Positions 16,448-25,518 are shown, counted from the first letter of the stretch. The stretch is DNA of 64,000 nucleotides from CAWJMD01 sp963845675 (GCA_963845675.1 CAWJSX010000003.1:397376-461375); one strand, 5' to 3'. Notes: generated from the letters alone by a model not told the origin. A program made the numbers and translations.

Positions 16448-18003
16448 TGCCGCTGGGACGCACCACCGCGATCGGCCTCCTCGGGCTGCAGACGGTGCCG
16501 GTCGAGGTCGAGGCCGACATCTCCAACGGGGTGCCGAAGCTGCACATGGTGGGCTCGCTGGACAAAGCACTCCAGGAGGCACGGGACCGGGTGGTCGCAG
16601 CCGCCACGAACGCCGGGGTCCCGGTGCCCCACCGGAAGGTCACGGTCAGCCTCACACCGGCGTCGTTGCCGAAGCAGGGTTCCAGCTTCGACGTGGCGAT
16701 CGCCGTCGCGGTGCTGGCGGCGGCGCGACGGCTCGACCCGCGGTCGGCCGCCGAGACGGTGCACATCGGCGAGCTGGGTCTGGACGGGAGGCTGCGACCC
16801 GTGACCGGTGTGCTGCCGGCCGTGCTGGCGGCGGTCCGCATGGGGCGGCCGCGGGTGGTCGTCCCGGCGTCCAACGCCGAGGAGGCCGCCCTGGTGCCGG
16901 GGGCGCGGGTGGTGGGGGCCGTCAGCCTGCGGGACGTCGTCCGTTCCCACGGCGGTGACCTCCAGGACGGCGACGCGGACCCACCGGAGGCCGTTCCCTT
17001 CACTCCGGTGCACACGCAGTTCCGGTCGGCACCCCTCCGGGACCTCGAGGACGTGGCCGGTCAGGACGAGGCACGCCGCGCCCTCGAGGTGGCGGCGGCC
17101 GGCGCCCACCACCTGCTGATGGTCGGTCCGCCGGGGGCCGGGAAGACGATGCTGGCGTCACGCCTGCCGGGGCTGCTGCCGGACCTTGACGACCAGGACG
17201 CGGTCGAGGTCACGGCGGTGCACTCCGTCCTGGGCACCTTCGACCCGGCGCAGGGTCTGATGCGCCGCCCTCCGTACGAGGATCCGCACCACACGGCGTC
17301 GACGGCTGCGGTCATCGGCGGAGGACAGGGGGTTCCGCGCCCCGGGTCAGCCACACGGGCACATCGGGGCGTCCTCTTCCTCGACGAGGCGTTGGAGTTC
17401 GCCAGGCCTGTCCTCGACGCCCTGCGCCAACCCCTGGAGGAGGGTCGGCTCGTCATCGCCCGACGCCAGATGTCCGCGTGCTTCCCGGCCCGGTTCCAGC
17501 TCGTGATGGCGGCGAACCCCTGCCCGTGCGGTCGCGCGGTCGGCAAGGGATCCGAGTGCACGTGCACACCGCAGGCCCACCGCCAGTACGCGGCTCGGCT
17601 CTCCGGTCCGATCCGGGACCGCATCGACCTGCAGATCGAGGTGCTGCCGCTGTCACGCGGTCAGATGACCGGGCCGGACGCGCCGGCGCGGGAGAGCTCG
17701 GCGACGGTGGCTCGTCGGGTGGCGCAGGCCCGCGGCGCCCAGGCCGAGCGCTGGGAGCGCGGCGGATGGCGGACGAACAGCGAGGTGCCCGGGCCCCACC
17801 TGCGCCAGGCCTGGCGACTCGACCCCGCGACGACCGCCGACCTCGACCGGGCCCTCGACCGCGGGCTCGTGACCGTGCGCGGGTACGACCGCATCCTGCG
17901 CGTCGGGTGGACCCTCGCCGACCTCGAGGGGTCGCCGGTCCCGACCCGTGACCATCTCGGGGAGGCGCTGATGATGCGGCACGTCGGGCGGGTGGCGGCG
18001 TGA
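16447..18003 (+). CDS. comM: ComM/YifB family Mg-chelatase-like ATPase
   Basis: A 518-residue AAA+ helicase-type protein that, as ComM, drives branch migration during natural transformation in Gram-negatives. An N-terminal Lon-protease-like domain (residues 20-160) is followed by the AAA+ core: Walker A MVGPPGAGKTMLASRLPGLL, Walker B GVLFLDEALEF, and a cysteine cluster ANPCPCGRAVGKGSECTC typical of the family. The C-terminal helix bundle ends with GYDRILRVGWTLADLEG. It sits between yraN and dprA with overlapping stops and starts, a conserved DNA-processing cluster. Competence in this organism is unproven. Confidence 0.94.
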   Translation: MPLGRTTAIGLLGLQTVPVEVEADISNGVPKLHMVGSLDKALQEARDRVVAAATNAGVPVPHRKVTVSLTPASLPKQGSSFDVAIAVAVLAAARRLDPRSAAETVHIGELGLDGRLRPVTGVLPAVLAAVRMGRPRVVVPASNAEEAALVPGARVVGAVSLRDVVRSHGGDLQDGDADPPEAVPFTPVHTQFRSAPLRDLEDVAGQDEARRALEVAAAGAHHLLMVGPPGAGKTMLASRLPGLLPDLDDQDAVEVTAVHSVLGTFDPAQGLMRRPPYEDPHHTASTAAVIGGGQGVPRPGSATRAHRGVLFLDEALEFARPVLDALRQPLEEGRLVIARRQMSACFPARFQLVMAANPCPCGRAVGKGSECTCTPQAHRQYAARLSGPIRDRIDLQIEVLPLSRGQMTGPDAPARESSATVARRVAQARGAQAERWERGGWRTNSEVPGPHLRQAWRLDPATTADLDRALDRGLVTVRGYDRILRVGWTLADLEGSPVPTRDHLGEALMMRHVGRVAA

Positions 18004-19259
18004 CCGCCGCGACGACGACTGAGGTTCCCGCCTGGGCGGCCGACGACCGCTCGGCGCGGATGGCGTGGAGCCGTCTCGCGGAGCCGGGGGACCGGCTGGC
18101 TCGTGTGGTGCGCCACCGACTGGGACATGTGCGGGGGCTCGTGCACGTGCTCACTGGCGAGCCCGTGCCGGTCGATGTCCTCGTCCCCCCGGACCAGGAC
18201 CCGGCCGAGGGAGGTGTGTCGTCCGCGCGAGCCCGGGCATGGCTCGACGAGGGACTCGAGCGGTGGCGCGTCCGGCTCGGCCACCTCGACCCCGCACGAG
18301 ACGCCGCCGCCCTGGAGCACGTGCTCGGCAGAGTGGTGGTGCCCGGCGACAGCGAATGGCCCTCTCGTCTGGACGATCTCGGACTCGCAGCCCCCTCGTG
18401 CCTCTGGGTGCGGGGCACGGGCGACCTGGCCGCCCTCGCCGAGCGCTCGGTCGCGCTGGTCGGTGCCCGGGCCTGCAGCGCGTACGGCGAGCGCATCGCC
18501 TCGGACCTGGCTGCCGGGCTCGCCGGCAGGCAGTGGACCGTCGTGTCGGGTGGAGCCTTCGGGATCGACGCCGCCGCGCACCGTGGCGCGCTGGCCGTCG
18601 GTGGCCCGACCCTGGCGGTGCTGGCGTGCGGTGTGGACCGGGCCTACCCCCGCGCGAACGAGCGGCTCCTGGACGCCGTCGCGGACGGCGGGGCCGTGAT
18701 GGCGGAGACGCCACCGGGGGCCACACCGAGCAGGTGGCGCTTCCTCGAGCGGAACCGCCTGATCGCGGCCGTCTCCTGCGCGACCACGGTGATCGAGGCG
18801 GCGTGGCGTTCCGGTGCCCTCAGTACCGCTGGGCACGCCGTCGATCTGGGACGGCCGCTCGGCGCCGTCCCCGGTCCGGTCACGTCCGCCGTGTCGGCCG
18901 GGTGTCACCGGCTGCTGCGTGACCGCGGGGCGGTATGCGTCACGGACGCCGACGAGGTGGTCGAGCTGGCGTCCGCGATCGGCAGTGGGGGCGGTGTCGG
19001 CGCGCCCCTCGAGCCGCGGGGCCGCGCCGCGGCGGCCCCCCGCGAGCACGACGGGCTCGAGGGCGACGACCTCCTGGTGTTCGAGGCCCTGGCACCGCGT
19101 GCGGCCAGGTCGGTCCCGCAGCTGGCACACGCAGCCGGGGTGACCGAGCGCCAGGTCCGCGCCGCGCTGGGGCGGCTGTCGCTGCTCGGTGTCGCCGGCG
19201 GGACGGCGGGCGGCGACGGCGCCAGGCTCTGGAAGCGGATCACCCCGTCCAGGACCTGA
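18000..19259 (+). CDS. dprA: DNA-processing protein DprA
   Basis: A 419-residue DprA (Smf) protein, which loads RecA on incoming single-stranded DNA. After a variable N-terminal region, the Rossmann-like core shows VALVGARACSAYGERIASDL, TVVSGGAFGIDAAAHRGAL, VLACGVDRAYPRANERLL and RNRLIAAVSCATTVIEA. The C-terminal winged-helix (about residues 350-415: LLVFEALAPRAARSVPQLA) is typical of the DML1-like domain. GTG 18000 overlaps the comM stop. Roughly 200 bases without a clear gene follow before xerC. Confidence 0.93.
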   Translation: MTAATTTEVPAWAADDRSARMAWSRLAEPGDRLARVVRHRLGHVRGLVHVLTGEPVPVDVLVPPDQDPAEGGVSSARARAWLDEGLERWRVRLGHLDPARDAAALEHVLGRVVVPGDSEWPSRLDDLGLAAPSCLWVRGTGDLAALAERSVALVGARACSAYGERIASDLAAGLAGRQWTVVSGGAFGIDAAAHRGALAVGGPTLAVLACGVDRAYPRANERLLDAVADGGAVMAETPPGATPSRWRFLERNRLIAAVSCATTVIEAAWRSGALSTAGHAVDLGRPLGAVPGPVTSAVSAGCHRLLRDRGAVCVTDADEVVELASAIGSGGGVGAPLEPRGRAAAAPREHDGLEGDDLLVFEALAPRAARSVPQLAHAAGVTERQVRAALGRLSLLGVAGGTAGGDGARLWKRITPSRT

Positions 19260-19460
19260 CGAGGCGTCGAGTGGAGGGACGAGGTGGGTGTCTGGCTGTC
19301 CGTCGGTCGGCTCGGGACCGCCGTCGTCCGGACGACGCTGCTGGCCCCCTGGCCGGCACCGCGCCACGCCGGTCGCCAGGTGCTTGCCCTTCGGTCCCCA
19401 GGGGGCGACGGTGAGCGGGTGCGCGACCTGCCAGGTCGCGGTCCCGGCGAGCCGGGCGCC

Positions 19461-20424
19461 GTGGCCACGACCGAGGACCACGACGCGCTCGTCCGCGCCG
19501 CGGAGCCCGGTCTGCCGGCGGACCTGGCCTCGGCGCTCGCGGACTTCGAGACCCACCTCGCGGCCGAGGTCGGGCGGTCCCGCCACACCGTCCGCGCCTA
19601 CACCGCCGACGTCACCCTGTTGCTGGCGCGCGCCGCTGCGGAGGGGATCGAGCGGCTCGACGAGCTCGACCTGACCCTGCTTCGGGGGTGGCTGGCGCAG
19701 ATGACCGCGTCCGGCCTGGCCCGGGCGACGATGGCCCGCCGTGCCTCGTCGGCGCGCGCGTTCACCGCCTGGTGCGTGCGGACGGGGAGGACGTCGACCG
19801 ACCCGGCGGTTCGCCTGGTCGCCCCCAAGCGCGACCGGTACCTGCCGACTGTCCTGCGGAAGGACCAGTCGGCCGCGCTGCTCGACCTGGCTACCGTGCG
19901 CGCCGACGACCGCGACCCCACGCACCTTCGTGACCGCGCGGCGCTGGAGCTCCTGTACGGCACCGGCATCCGGGTCGCCGAGCTGGTGGGCCTGGACGTC
20001 GACGACGTCGACCTGGGGCGCAACGTCCTGCGTGTGCTGGGCAAGGGGGCGAAGGAGAGGACGGTGCCCTTCGGGCTGCCGGCTGCCCGGGCCGTGCGGG
20101 ACTGGTTGGACCACGGTCGCCCGCGCCTGACGATCGGCCGCTCCGGACCGGCGCTTGCTGCTCGGCCAGCGCGGCGGAAGGTGGGACCAGCGCCAGGTCA
20201 GGACCCTGGTGCACCGGTTGCTCAGCGAGGCCGGCGTCGACGTCACCGCAGGTCCACACGCTCTCCGTCACAGCGCGGCGACCGATCTTTTGGACGGCGG
20301 AGCTGACCTAAGGACCGTCCAGGAGCTGTTGGGTCACGCTAGTCTCGCCACGACGCAGGTCTACACGCACGTTTCCGTGGACCGCCTGCGCCGCTCGTAC
20401 CAGCAGGCCCATCCACGTGCGTGA
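19461..20424 (+). CDS. xerC: Tyrosine recombinase XerC (frame broken near 20154)
   Basis: About 320 residues after repair; a site-specific recombinase that resolves chromosome dimers at dif. The SAM-like N-domain covers FETHLAAEVGRSRHTVRAYT to residue 110. Catalytic residues are visible: arginine in GTGIRVAELVGLDV, lysine in LGKGAKERTVPFG, then HALRHSAATDLL, LLGHASLATTQVYTH with the nucleophilic tyrosine. The 3' portion is in another frame; removing one T near 20154 (GCGCTTGCTG) joins them into GPALLLGQRGGRWDQRQ. GTG 19461 gives the normal N-terminus. Position after dprA and ahead of a sigma factor is common in Micrococcales. Confidence 0.88.
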
Positions 20425-20441
20425 CACCGTGAGGAGAGTCA

Positions 20442-21326
20442 ATGTCGTCGGCATCCGCTGACCGGGGTAACCAGTCCCCGGGCGACGTGCAGACCGACAC
20501 GACAGCTCCGCTGGACGAGCACGACCTGGCCCTCGACAAGGCGACAGACGCCGCCATCGAGGACGGACGGGTCCGTGCGCTGTGGGAGGACTACAAGGCG
20601 ACCGGCAGCAACGCGGCCCGTGACGACCTGATCCTCAAGTACTCCCCGCTGGTGCGGTACGTCGCCGGGCGGGTCGGGGTCGGACTGCCGCCGAACGTCG
20701 AGCAGGCGGATCTCGTCTCCTACGGGATCTTCGGTCTCATCGACGCCATCGACAAGTTCGACCTCGAGCGTGCCATCAAGTTCGAGACCTACGCGATCTC
20801 CCGGATCCGCGGCGCCATCATCGACGAGCTGCGATCGATGGACTGGATCCCGCGCTCGGTCCGGTCGAAGGCCCGCGAGGTGGAGCGCACGTACGCCGAG
20901 CTCGAGACCGAGCTGCACCGGACGCCGACGGAGCCCGAGGTCGCCGACCGGATGGGCATCCCCCTGCGCGAGCTCCACCAGATCTTCAGCCAGGTCTCGT
21001 ACGTGAACGTGGTGGCGCTGGACGAGCTCCTCGGCGGCGGCGCCGGCGCCGAGAAGGCCGAGGGCATGTCGCTGGGGGACACGCTCGCCGACTCGAAGGC
21101 CGAGGACCCGGTCCTCGCGTTCGAGGGCGAGGAGACGAAGTACCTGCTGGCGCGTGCCATCGACCAGCTGACCGAACGCGAGAAGATCGTCGTCACCCTC
21201 TACTACTACGAGGGCCTCACGCTGGCTGAGATCGGTCGGGTGCTCGGGGTGACCGAGTCACGGATCTGCCAGATGCACACCAAGGCCGTCCTCCAGCTGA
21301 GGACGAAGCTCGCCGCCGTCTCGTGA
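20442..21326 (+). CDS. RNA polymerase sigma factor, WhiG/FliA group
   Basis: A 294-residue group-3 sigma factor. Region 2 is YSPLVRYVAGRVGVGLPPNV, then DLVSYGIFGLIDAIDKFDLE and FETYAISRIRGAIIDELRSM; region 3 has DWIPRSVRSKAREVERTYAE; region 4 ends with LTLAEIGRVLGVTESRICQM. These match FliA and WhiG, which direct flagellar genes in motile bacteria and sporulation entry in Streptomyces. Which role applies is not visible: no flagellar or anti-sigma gene is adjacent. A 60-residue acidic N-terminal extension precedes region 1.2-like sequence. It starts 17 bases after xerC. Confidence 0.92.
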   Translation: MSSASADRGNQSPGDVQTDTTAPLDEHDLALDKATDAAIEDGRVRALWEDYKATGSNAARDDLILKYSPLVRYVAGRVGVGLPPNVEQADLVSYGIFGLIDAIDKFDLERAIKFETYAISRIRGAIIDELRSMDWIPRSVRSKAREVERTYAELETELHRTPTEPEVADRMGIPLRELHQIFSQVSYVNVVALDELLGGGAGAEKAEGMSLGDTLADSKAEDPVLAFEGEETKYLLARAIDQLTEREKIVVTLYYYEGLTLAEIGRVLGVTESRICQMHTKAVLQLRTKLAAVS

Positions 21327-21348
21327 CCTGGCTGCCGCCCCTCCGTCC

Positions 21349-21795
21349 GTGAGCACCGCGCGACCCGGAGGCAGAGGGCTCCTGCTGGTCGCCGCAGGGG
21401 CCGCCGTCGGCGGCACCGGCCGGCACGTCGTCGACGTGTGGATCTCCAGTGGGACGACGGTCGACGCGCTCGGGGCGGACGCCGACGGCGTCGCAGCGAC
21501 TCTCGTGGTGAACGTCGTGGGCGCGCTGCTGCTGGGGCTGCTGGTCACCTGGGCAGGGCACCACCGTCGCATCCTCCTGCTGCTCGGAACGGGGCTCCTC
21601 GGCTCCTTCACCACGTTCGGGACACTCGCCCTGCTGCTGGTGCGGATGGTCGACGAGGGGCGCGTCGTGGCCGCAACCGCTTACGTGGCAACGAGTCTCG
21701 TCCTGGGGCTCCTCGCAGCGTGGGCCGGCACCGTCGTAGGACGCCGCCTTCCGCGCGCCGGGGTCGTCGAACCGGACCCGGAGGACCCGCGATGA
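21349..21795 (+). CDS. crcB: Fluoride channel CrcB/Fluc, first copy
   Basis: A 148-residue four-helix membrane protein of the fluoride-exporting CrcB family, which forms dual-topology dimers. Signature: GTGRHVVDVW near residue 25, TLVVNVVGALLLGLLVTW and LLGTGLLGSFTTFGTLALL. The second subunit gene overlaps by four bases (ATGA), so this is probably a heterodimer of two single-topology subunits, as in other actinobacteria. No fluoride riboswitch was recognised; only 22 bases separate it from the sigma-factor gene. Confidence 0.92.
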   Translation: MSTARPGGRGLLLVAAGAAVGGTGRHVVDVWISSGTTVDALGADADGVAATLVVNVVGALLLGLLVTWAGHHRRILLLLGTGLLGSFTTFGTLALLLVRMVDEGRVVAATAYVATSLVLGLLAAWAGTVVGRRLPRAGVVEPDPEDPR

Positions 21796-22205
21796 GCACG
21801 TCGCCGGAGCTGTGGCTGCTCATCGCCGCCGCGTCCGCGGCCGGGGCCCTCGCCCGCTTCGGAGTCGACCGCGCTGTGCACGCACGGGCGAGTCGGCCCG
21901 GCCGGGACCTCGAGCTCCCCTGGGGCATCGCGCTGGTCAATCTCTCGGGGTGCCTCCTCGTCGGGATCCTGGCCGGAGCCACGGGTCGAGCGCTCGACTC
22001 CGGTGTGTCCGCCGACCTCGTCCTCGCCGCGCAGGTCGGGCTGCTCGGGTCGTACACGACCTTCTCGACGTGGACGGTGGACGTCCTCAGGCTGCTCGGT
22101 CACGGTCGCCACGTCGCGGCGGCGGCCAACGCGGTGGGGTCGCTGGTCGGTGGGGTGGCGCTCGTGGTCGTGGGGCTCGCCCTCGGCTCGGCGCTGGTGG
22201 CGTAG
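21792..22205 (+). CDS. crcB: Fluoride channel CrcB/Fluc, second copy
   Basis: A 137-residue partner of the upstream copy. Helix motifs are GALARFGVDRAVHARA, GIALVNLSGCLLVGILAG and GLLGSYTTFSTWTVDVLRLL; the last is the pore-lining FxTFSTW-type stretch. The ATG overlaps the previous stop. The last 106 bases overlap the tail of the convergent M23 peptidase gene. Confidence 0.92.
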   Translation: MSTSPELWLLIAAASAAGALARFGVDRAVHARASRPGRDLELPWGIALVNLSGCLLVGILAGATGRALDSGVSADLVLAAQVGLLGSYTTFSTWTVDVLRLLGHGRHVAAAANAVGSLVGGVALVVVGLALGSALVA

Positions 22206-22813
22206 GGCCTGTGCGGCGACGGTGGCGCCTCTCGAGCCGGGTAGCTCTCGGGGCCGACCGGACGGCCCGACCACGGCAGCAGCACAGGCGGTGGCGGCGG
22301 GCGGAGCATCAGCAACGGGTCGAGGTAGACGTTGTGACGGCGGACCCCCCAGTGCAGACAGGGCTCAGGCGGGCAGTGGCTGCGACCCGTGCCGATGACC
22401 GCGACCTGCTGGCCGGCGACCACGACGTCGCCGCGGGCGACGCCGGCCACGACCGGTTCCAGGCTCGTCACGAGACCGCCCACGTGCTGGATCGTCAGGA
22501 CACCACGGTCGACCACCGTGCCCGAGAAGGCGACGCGTCCGAGGGCCGGAGCGAGCACGGGCTGACCGGGGCGCGCGACCAGGTCCGCGCCGCGGTGACC
22601 GGCGAGCCAGGGGCGGGGCGGTCGGACGAAGCCCCGCACCACCTGAGGCTCGGGGGTCAGCGGCCACCGCCAGGCGTTCGTGGCCGACGACGTCGTGTGT
22701 CGCGAGGCGGAGGCCGGGGTGGGCTGTCCGGCGAGGGCGAGCGCCGCGGCGAGCACACCGGCGACCGCCAGGAGGGCGATGGCGCGGTCCCGGACCCGTC
22801 GTGCGGAGTGCAT
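22100..22813 (-). CDS. Secreted M23-family metallopeptidase-like protein
   Basis: A 237-residue exported protein. A signal peptide is visible (RDRAIALLAVAGVLAAALAL, cleavage near ASA). The M23 (LytM) fold shows AGHRGADLVA, where H and D are zinc ligands, a beta-rich middle, and CLHWGVRRHNVYLDPL, which carries the HxG-type end of the active site; the usual second HxH is reduced to LHWG. It could cleave peptidoglycan peptides or act as an activator. The C-terminal 35-40 residues are proline-rich and antisense to the crcB end, so the true stop may be earlier. Confidence 0.8.
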   Translation of the reverse strand: MHSARRVRDRAIALLAVAGVLAAALALAGQPTPASASRHTTSSATNAWRWPLTPEPQVVRGFVRPPRPWLAGHRGADLVARPGQPVLAPALGRVAFSGTVVDRGVLTIQHVGGLVTSLEPVVAGVARGDVVVAGQQVAVIGTGRSHCPPEPCLHWGVRRHNVYLDPLLMLRPPPPPVLLPWSGRPVGPESYPAREAPPSPHRPYATSAEPRASPTTTSATPPTSDPTALAAAATWRP

Positions 22814-22861
22814 GCCGCCACTGTCGCCGAACGACCTGCCGGTGTCAGCGTCCGCCTGCCT

Positions 22862-22903
22862 CCTGTGGACGGAGGCCCCGGTCAGGACGGGTTGTGGACG
22901 GAG
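22862..22903. other. Paired TGTGGACGGAG motifs between M23 gene and aminotransferase gene
   Basis: Two TGTGGACGGAG copies (22864-22874 and 22893-22903) lie 29 bases apart in a 93-base gap. The 13-mer at 22862-22874 is the reverse complement of 15977-15989. The pair spacing nearly equals that of the pair before yraN. Confidence 0.4.
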
Positions 22904-22906
22904 AGG

Positions 22907-24085
22907 TCAGCCGAGGCGCTGGAGGCGCTGGAGGCGCTCGACCGCTTCGACCAGCACGTGGTCCTGCTTGCAGAAGGCGAACCGGACGAGCGAGCGCACC
23001 GGCTCCGGCTCGTCGCAGAACACCTGCACCGGGATCGCGACGACACCCGCACGGTGCGGGAGCTCGCGGCAGAACTCGACGGAGTCCGTGCCGCCCAGCG
23101 GTGCGGCGTCGGCCAGCAGGAAGTACCCGGCCTCCGCGTCCAGCACGCCGAACCCGGCGTCCTGAAGACCTGTCCGCAGCAGGTCCTTGCGACGGCCCAG
23201 GTCGCTCGCGCGGGCGGTGAACGTCGCATCGGGCGAGCCGAGCGCGCGGGCCACGGCGGGCTGGAAGGGCGATCCGCTCACGAAGGTGAGGAACTGCTTC
23301 ACGCGCAGGGCCGCGTCGATGAGCGTCGCCGGCCCGGTCATCCAGCCGATCTTCCAGCCGGTCACCGAGAACGTCTTGCCCGCCGAGCCGATCGTCAGCG
23401 TCCGCTCCGCCATGCCGGGCAGGGTGGCGATCGGCACGTGCCGTCCGTCACCGAAGACGAGGTGCTCGTAGACCTCGTCCGCCACCACGACCGCGTCGTG
23501 CCGCACGGCCAGGTCGGCCACCAGCTGGAGCTCGGGCACGGTGAGCACGCGGCCGGTCGGGTTGTGAGGGGTGTTGAGCAGCACCATGACGGTGCGGTCG
23601 CTGAAGGCCGCCTCGAGCTGCTCGGAGTCGAGCAGGAAGTGGGGCGGTCGCAGCGCCACCGACCTCCGCTGCGCCCCGGCGAGGGCGATGGTGGCCGCGT
23701 AGGAGTCGTAGTACGGCTCGATCACCACCACCTCGTCGCCCGGTTCGCACAGGCCGAGCACCGCGGTGGCGATCGCCTCCGTGGCGCCCGTGGTGACCAT
23801 GACCTGCTGGTCGGGGTCGAGGGCCAGGCCGTACCAGTGCTGCTGGTGCCGCGCGATCGCCTCGCGCAGCGCGGGGACGCCCCGGCCGGGCGGGTACTGG
23901 TTGGCGCCACCGCGGATGGCCTCCACGGCGTCCTCGAGCAGCTCCTGCGGTCCGTCCGTGTCGGGGAAGCCCTGACCCAGGTTGACCGATCCGGTGGCCT
24001 GCGCGAGCGCCGACATCTCGGCGAAGATGGTGGTGCCGAAGTCGCGCATCCGGCGTACGCCTGCCACGGGCTGCACGAGATCCAT
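22907..24085 (-). CDS. PLP-dependent aminotransferase, DapC-like
   Basis: A 392-residue fold-type I aminotransferase. Sequence blocks: VNLGQGFPDTDGPQELL, NQYPPGRGVPALREAIARH, VTTGATEAIATAVLGL, LNTPHNPTGRV, VVADEVYEHLVF and SAGKTFSVTGWKIGWM, whose lysine forms the Schiff base with PLP. Close relatives are annotated as N-succinyldiaminopimelate aminotransferase (DapC, lysine and peptidoglycan precursor synthesis) or as KAT/methionine aminotransferases; sequence alone does not decide. ATG 24085. It is divergent from rpsB. Confidence 0.88.
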   Translation of the reverse strand: MDLVQPVAGVRRMRDFGTTIFAEMSALAQATGSVNLGQGFPDTDGPQELLEDAVEAIRGGANQYPPGRGVPALREAIARHQQHWYGLALDPDQQVMVTTGATEAIATAVLGLCEPGDEVVVIEPYYDSYAATIALAGAQRRSVALRPPHFLLDSEQLEAAFSDRTVMVLLNTPHNPTGRVLTVPELQLVADLAVRHDAVVVADEVYEHLVFGDGRHVPIATLPGMAERTLTIGSAGKTFSVTGWKIGWMTGPATLIDAALRVKQFLTFVSGSPFQPAVARALGSPDATFTARASDLGRRKDLLRTGLQDAGFGVLDAEAGYFLLADAAPLGGTDSVEFCRELPHRAGVVAIPVQVFCDEPEPVRSLVRFAFCKQDHVLVEAVERLQRLQRLG

Positions 24086-24103
24086 CCCCGCAGGCTGCCA
24101 CAG

Positions 24104-24134
24104 TTCCGGAGCACTGCCCCGGAGGCCGTATCAT
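24104..24134 (+). promoter_or_regulatory. Candidate rpsB promoter and long leader
   Basis: TATCAT (24129-24134) is a good -10 element; TTCCGG (24104-24109) could be a weak -35 at 19 bases. The transcript would have a leader near 185 bases up to the rpsB ATG at 24327. No conserved RNA structure was recognised in the leader. Confidence 0.45.
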
Positions 24135-24326
24135 GGCGGGACGACCGGCACCTGTCGGTCGAATTCGCGTGCCCGCAGGCCGTCGCCAGTCGACGGGGCA
24201 GGCTCCCGGTCCGGACCCCGTCCGGTGGAGCCCGTCGCGAGCACCAGGCGGTCACCCAGAGCGGGTGCCCGGAACCGAGCAGCACCGCCCGCCGAGAGGC
24301 CTGCGGTGCGAGAGGAGAACGTCGGC

Positions 24327-25447
24327 ATGGCCGTCGTCACGATGCGTCAGCTGCTGGAGAGCGGCGTCCACTTCGGGCACCAGACCCGTCGCTGGAACCC
24401 CAAGATGAAGCGCTTCATCTTCACCGAGCGCAATGGCATCTACATCATCGACCTCCAGCAGTCGCTGTCCTACATCGACAGCGCCTACGAGTTCGTCAAG
24501 GAGACCGTCGCCCACGGCGGCTCGATCCTGTTCGTCGGTACGAAGAAGCAGGCGCAGGAGCCCGTCCAGGAGCAGGCCACCCGGGTCGGCATGCCCTACG
24601 TGAACCAGCGCTGGCTGGGCGGCATGCTCACGAACTTCCAGACCGTGAACAAGCGGCTCCAGCGCCTCAAGGAGCTCGAGCAGGTCGACTTCGAGGACGT
24701 GGCCGCGAGCGGCCGCACCAAGAAGGAGCTGCTGATCATGCGCCGCGAGCACGACAAGCTGCTCCGCACCCTCGGCGGCATCCGCGATATGGCCAAGGTC
24801 CCCTCGGCCGTGTGGATCGTGGACACGAAGAAGGAGCACCTGGCGGTCGACGAGGCCAAGAAGCTGGGCATCCCGATCGTCGCGATCCTCGACACGAACT
24901 GCGACCCCGACGAGGTCGACTACCGGATCCCCGGCAACGACGACGCCATCCGCTCGGTCACGCTGCTGACCCGCGTGATCGCCGACGCCGTCGCCGAAGG
25001 GCTGATGGCCCGCCACGGTGCTGGCGACGCCCGCTCGAGCGATGACGTCGCGGCCGACGAGCCGCTGGCTGACTGGGAGCGCGAGCTTCTCGAGGGCGGC
25101 AAGACCCCCGAGGCTGCTGCTGCCCCGGCCGCTGAGGCTGCCCCGGCGGCTGAGGCTGCTCCGGCGGCTGAGGCTGCTCCGGCGGCTGAGGCTGCTCCGG
25201 CGGCCGACGCCGACGCCGACGCGGCTGCTCCGGCTGCTGAGGCTGCTCCCGCCGCCGAGGCGCCGACGCTGCTCCGGCCGCCGACGCCGACGCTGCTCCG
25301 GCCGCCGAGGCTGCTGACGCTGCTCCGGCTGCCGACGCCGAGGTGCCGGTCGCCACGGGTCCGGTCGCGGACGCGCCGGTCGCTGAGGCCGCGGTCACCG
25401 ACGTCCCTGCTGCTGAGGCCAAGGCCGAGTCGACCGAGAAGGCCTGA
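24327..25447 (+). CDS. rpsB: 30S ribosomal protein uS2 with Ala/Pro/Glu-rich tail (frame broken near 25258)
   Basis: Residues 1-235 are a normal uS2: MAVVTMRQLLESGVHFGHQT, WNPKMKRFIFTERNGIYIID, YVNQRWLGGMLTNFQTV and VAILDTNCDPDEVDYRIPGN. Then follows a tail of about 120 residues rich in AAPAAEA repeats. A single missing base near 25258 throws the tail into another frame; with repair it ends TEKA and stops at 25445-25447, ahead of tsf. Without repair it would run on into tsf. AGGAG precedes the ATG. Extended uS2 tails are common in actinobacteria. Confidence 0.92.
25113..25360 (+). repeat. In-gene repeats encoding the uS2 tail
   Basis: Tandem GCTGAGGCTGCTCCGGCG-like 18-base units and GCCGACGCCGAC runs that encode AEAAPA and ADADA segments. 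The frameshift in rpsB lies inside this tract. Confidence 0.75.
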
Positions 25448-25465
25448 ACGGCACAGCTTTTCCCC

Positions 25466-25492
25466 GCCGGCGCGGGTGACCCCCGCGCCGGC
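25466..25492 (+). terminator. Hairpin between rpsB and tsf
   Basis: A perfect 11-bp GC stem (25466-25476 with 25482-25492) around a 5-base loop, starting 18 bases after the restored rpsB stop and ending 26 bases before tsf. There is no T-run. An intercistronic attenuator is typical at this site and could lower tsf relative to rpsB. Confidence 0.7.
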
Positions 25493-25518
25493 GCCTCCCC
25501 CTGAGAAGAGAGCGAGAG

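Noticed and set aside
17661..20246. 861-codon open frame on the minus strand across comM, dprA and xerC
   Set aside because: High GC leaves the antisense frame open; arginine/proline-rich translation without domains, and both-strand coding is excluded by clear comM, dprA and xerC.
21327..21348. Fluoride riboswitch ahead of crcB
   Set aside because: Only 22 bases separate crcB from the sigma-factor gene, too little for the aptamer, and no motif is seen in the preceding coding end.
21812..25045. 1077-codon open frame on the plus strand over crcB, the peptidase, the aminotransferase and rpsB
   Set aside because: It is a shadow of genes on both strands with no recognisable motif.
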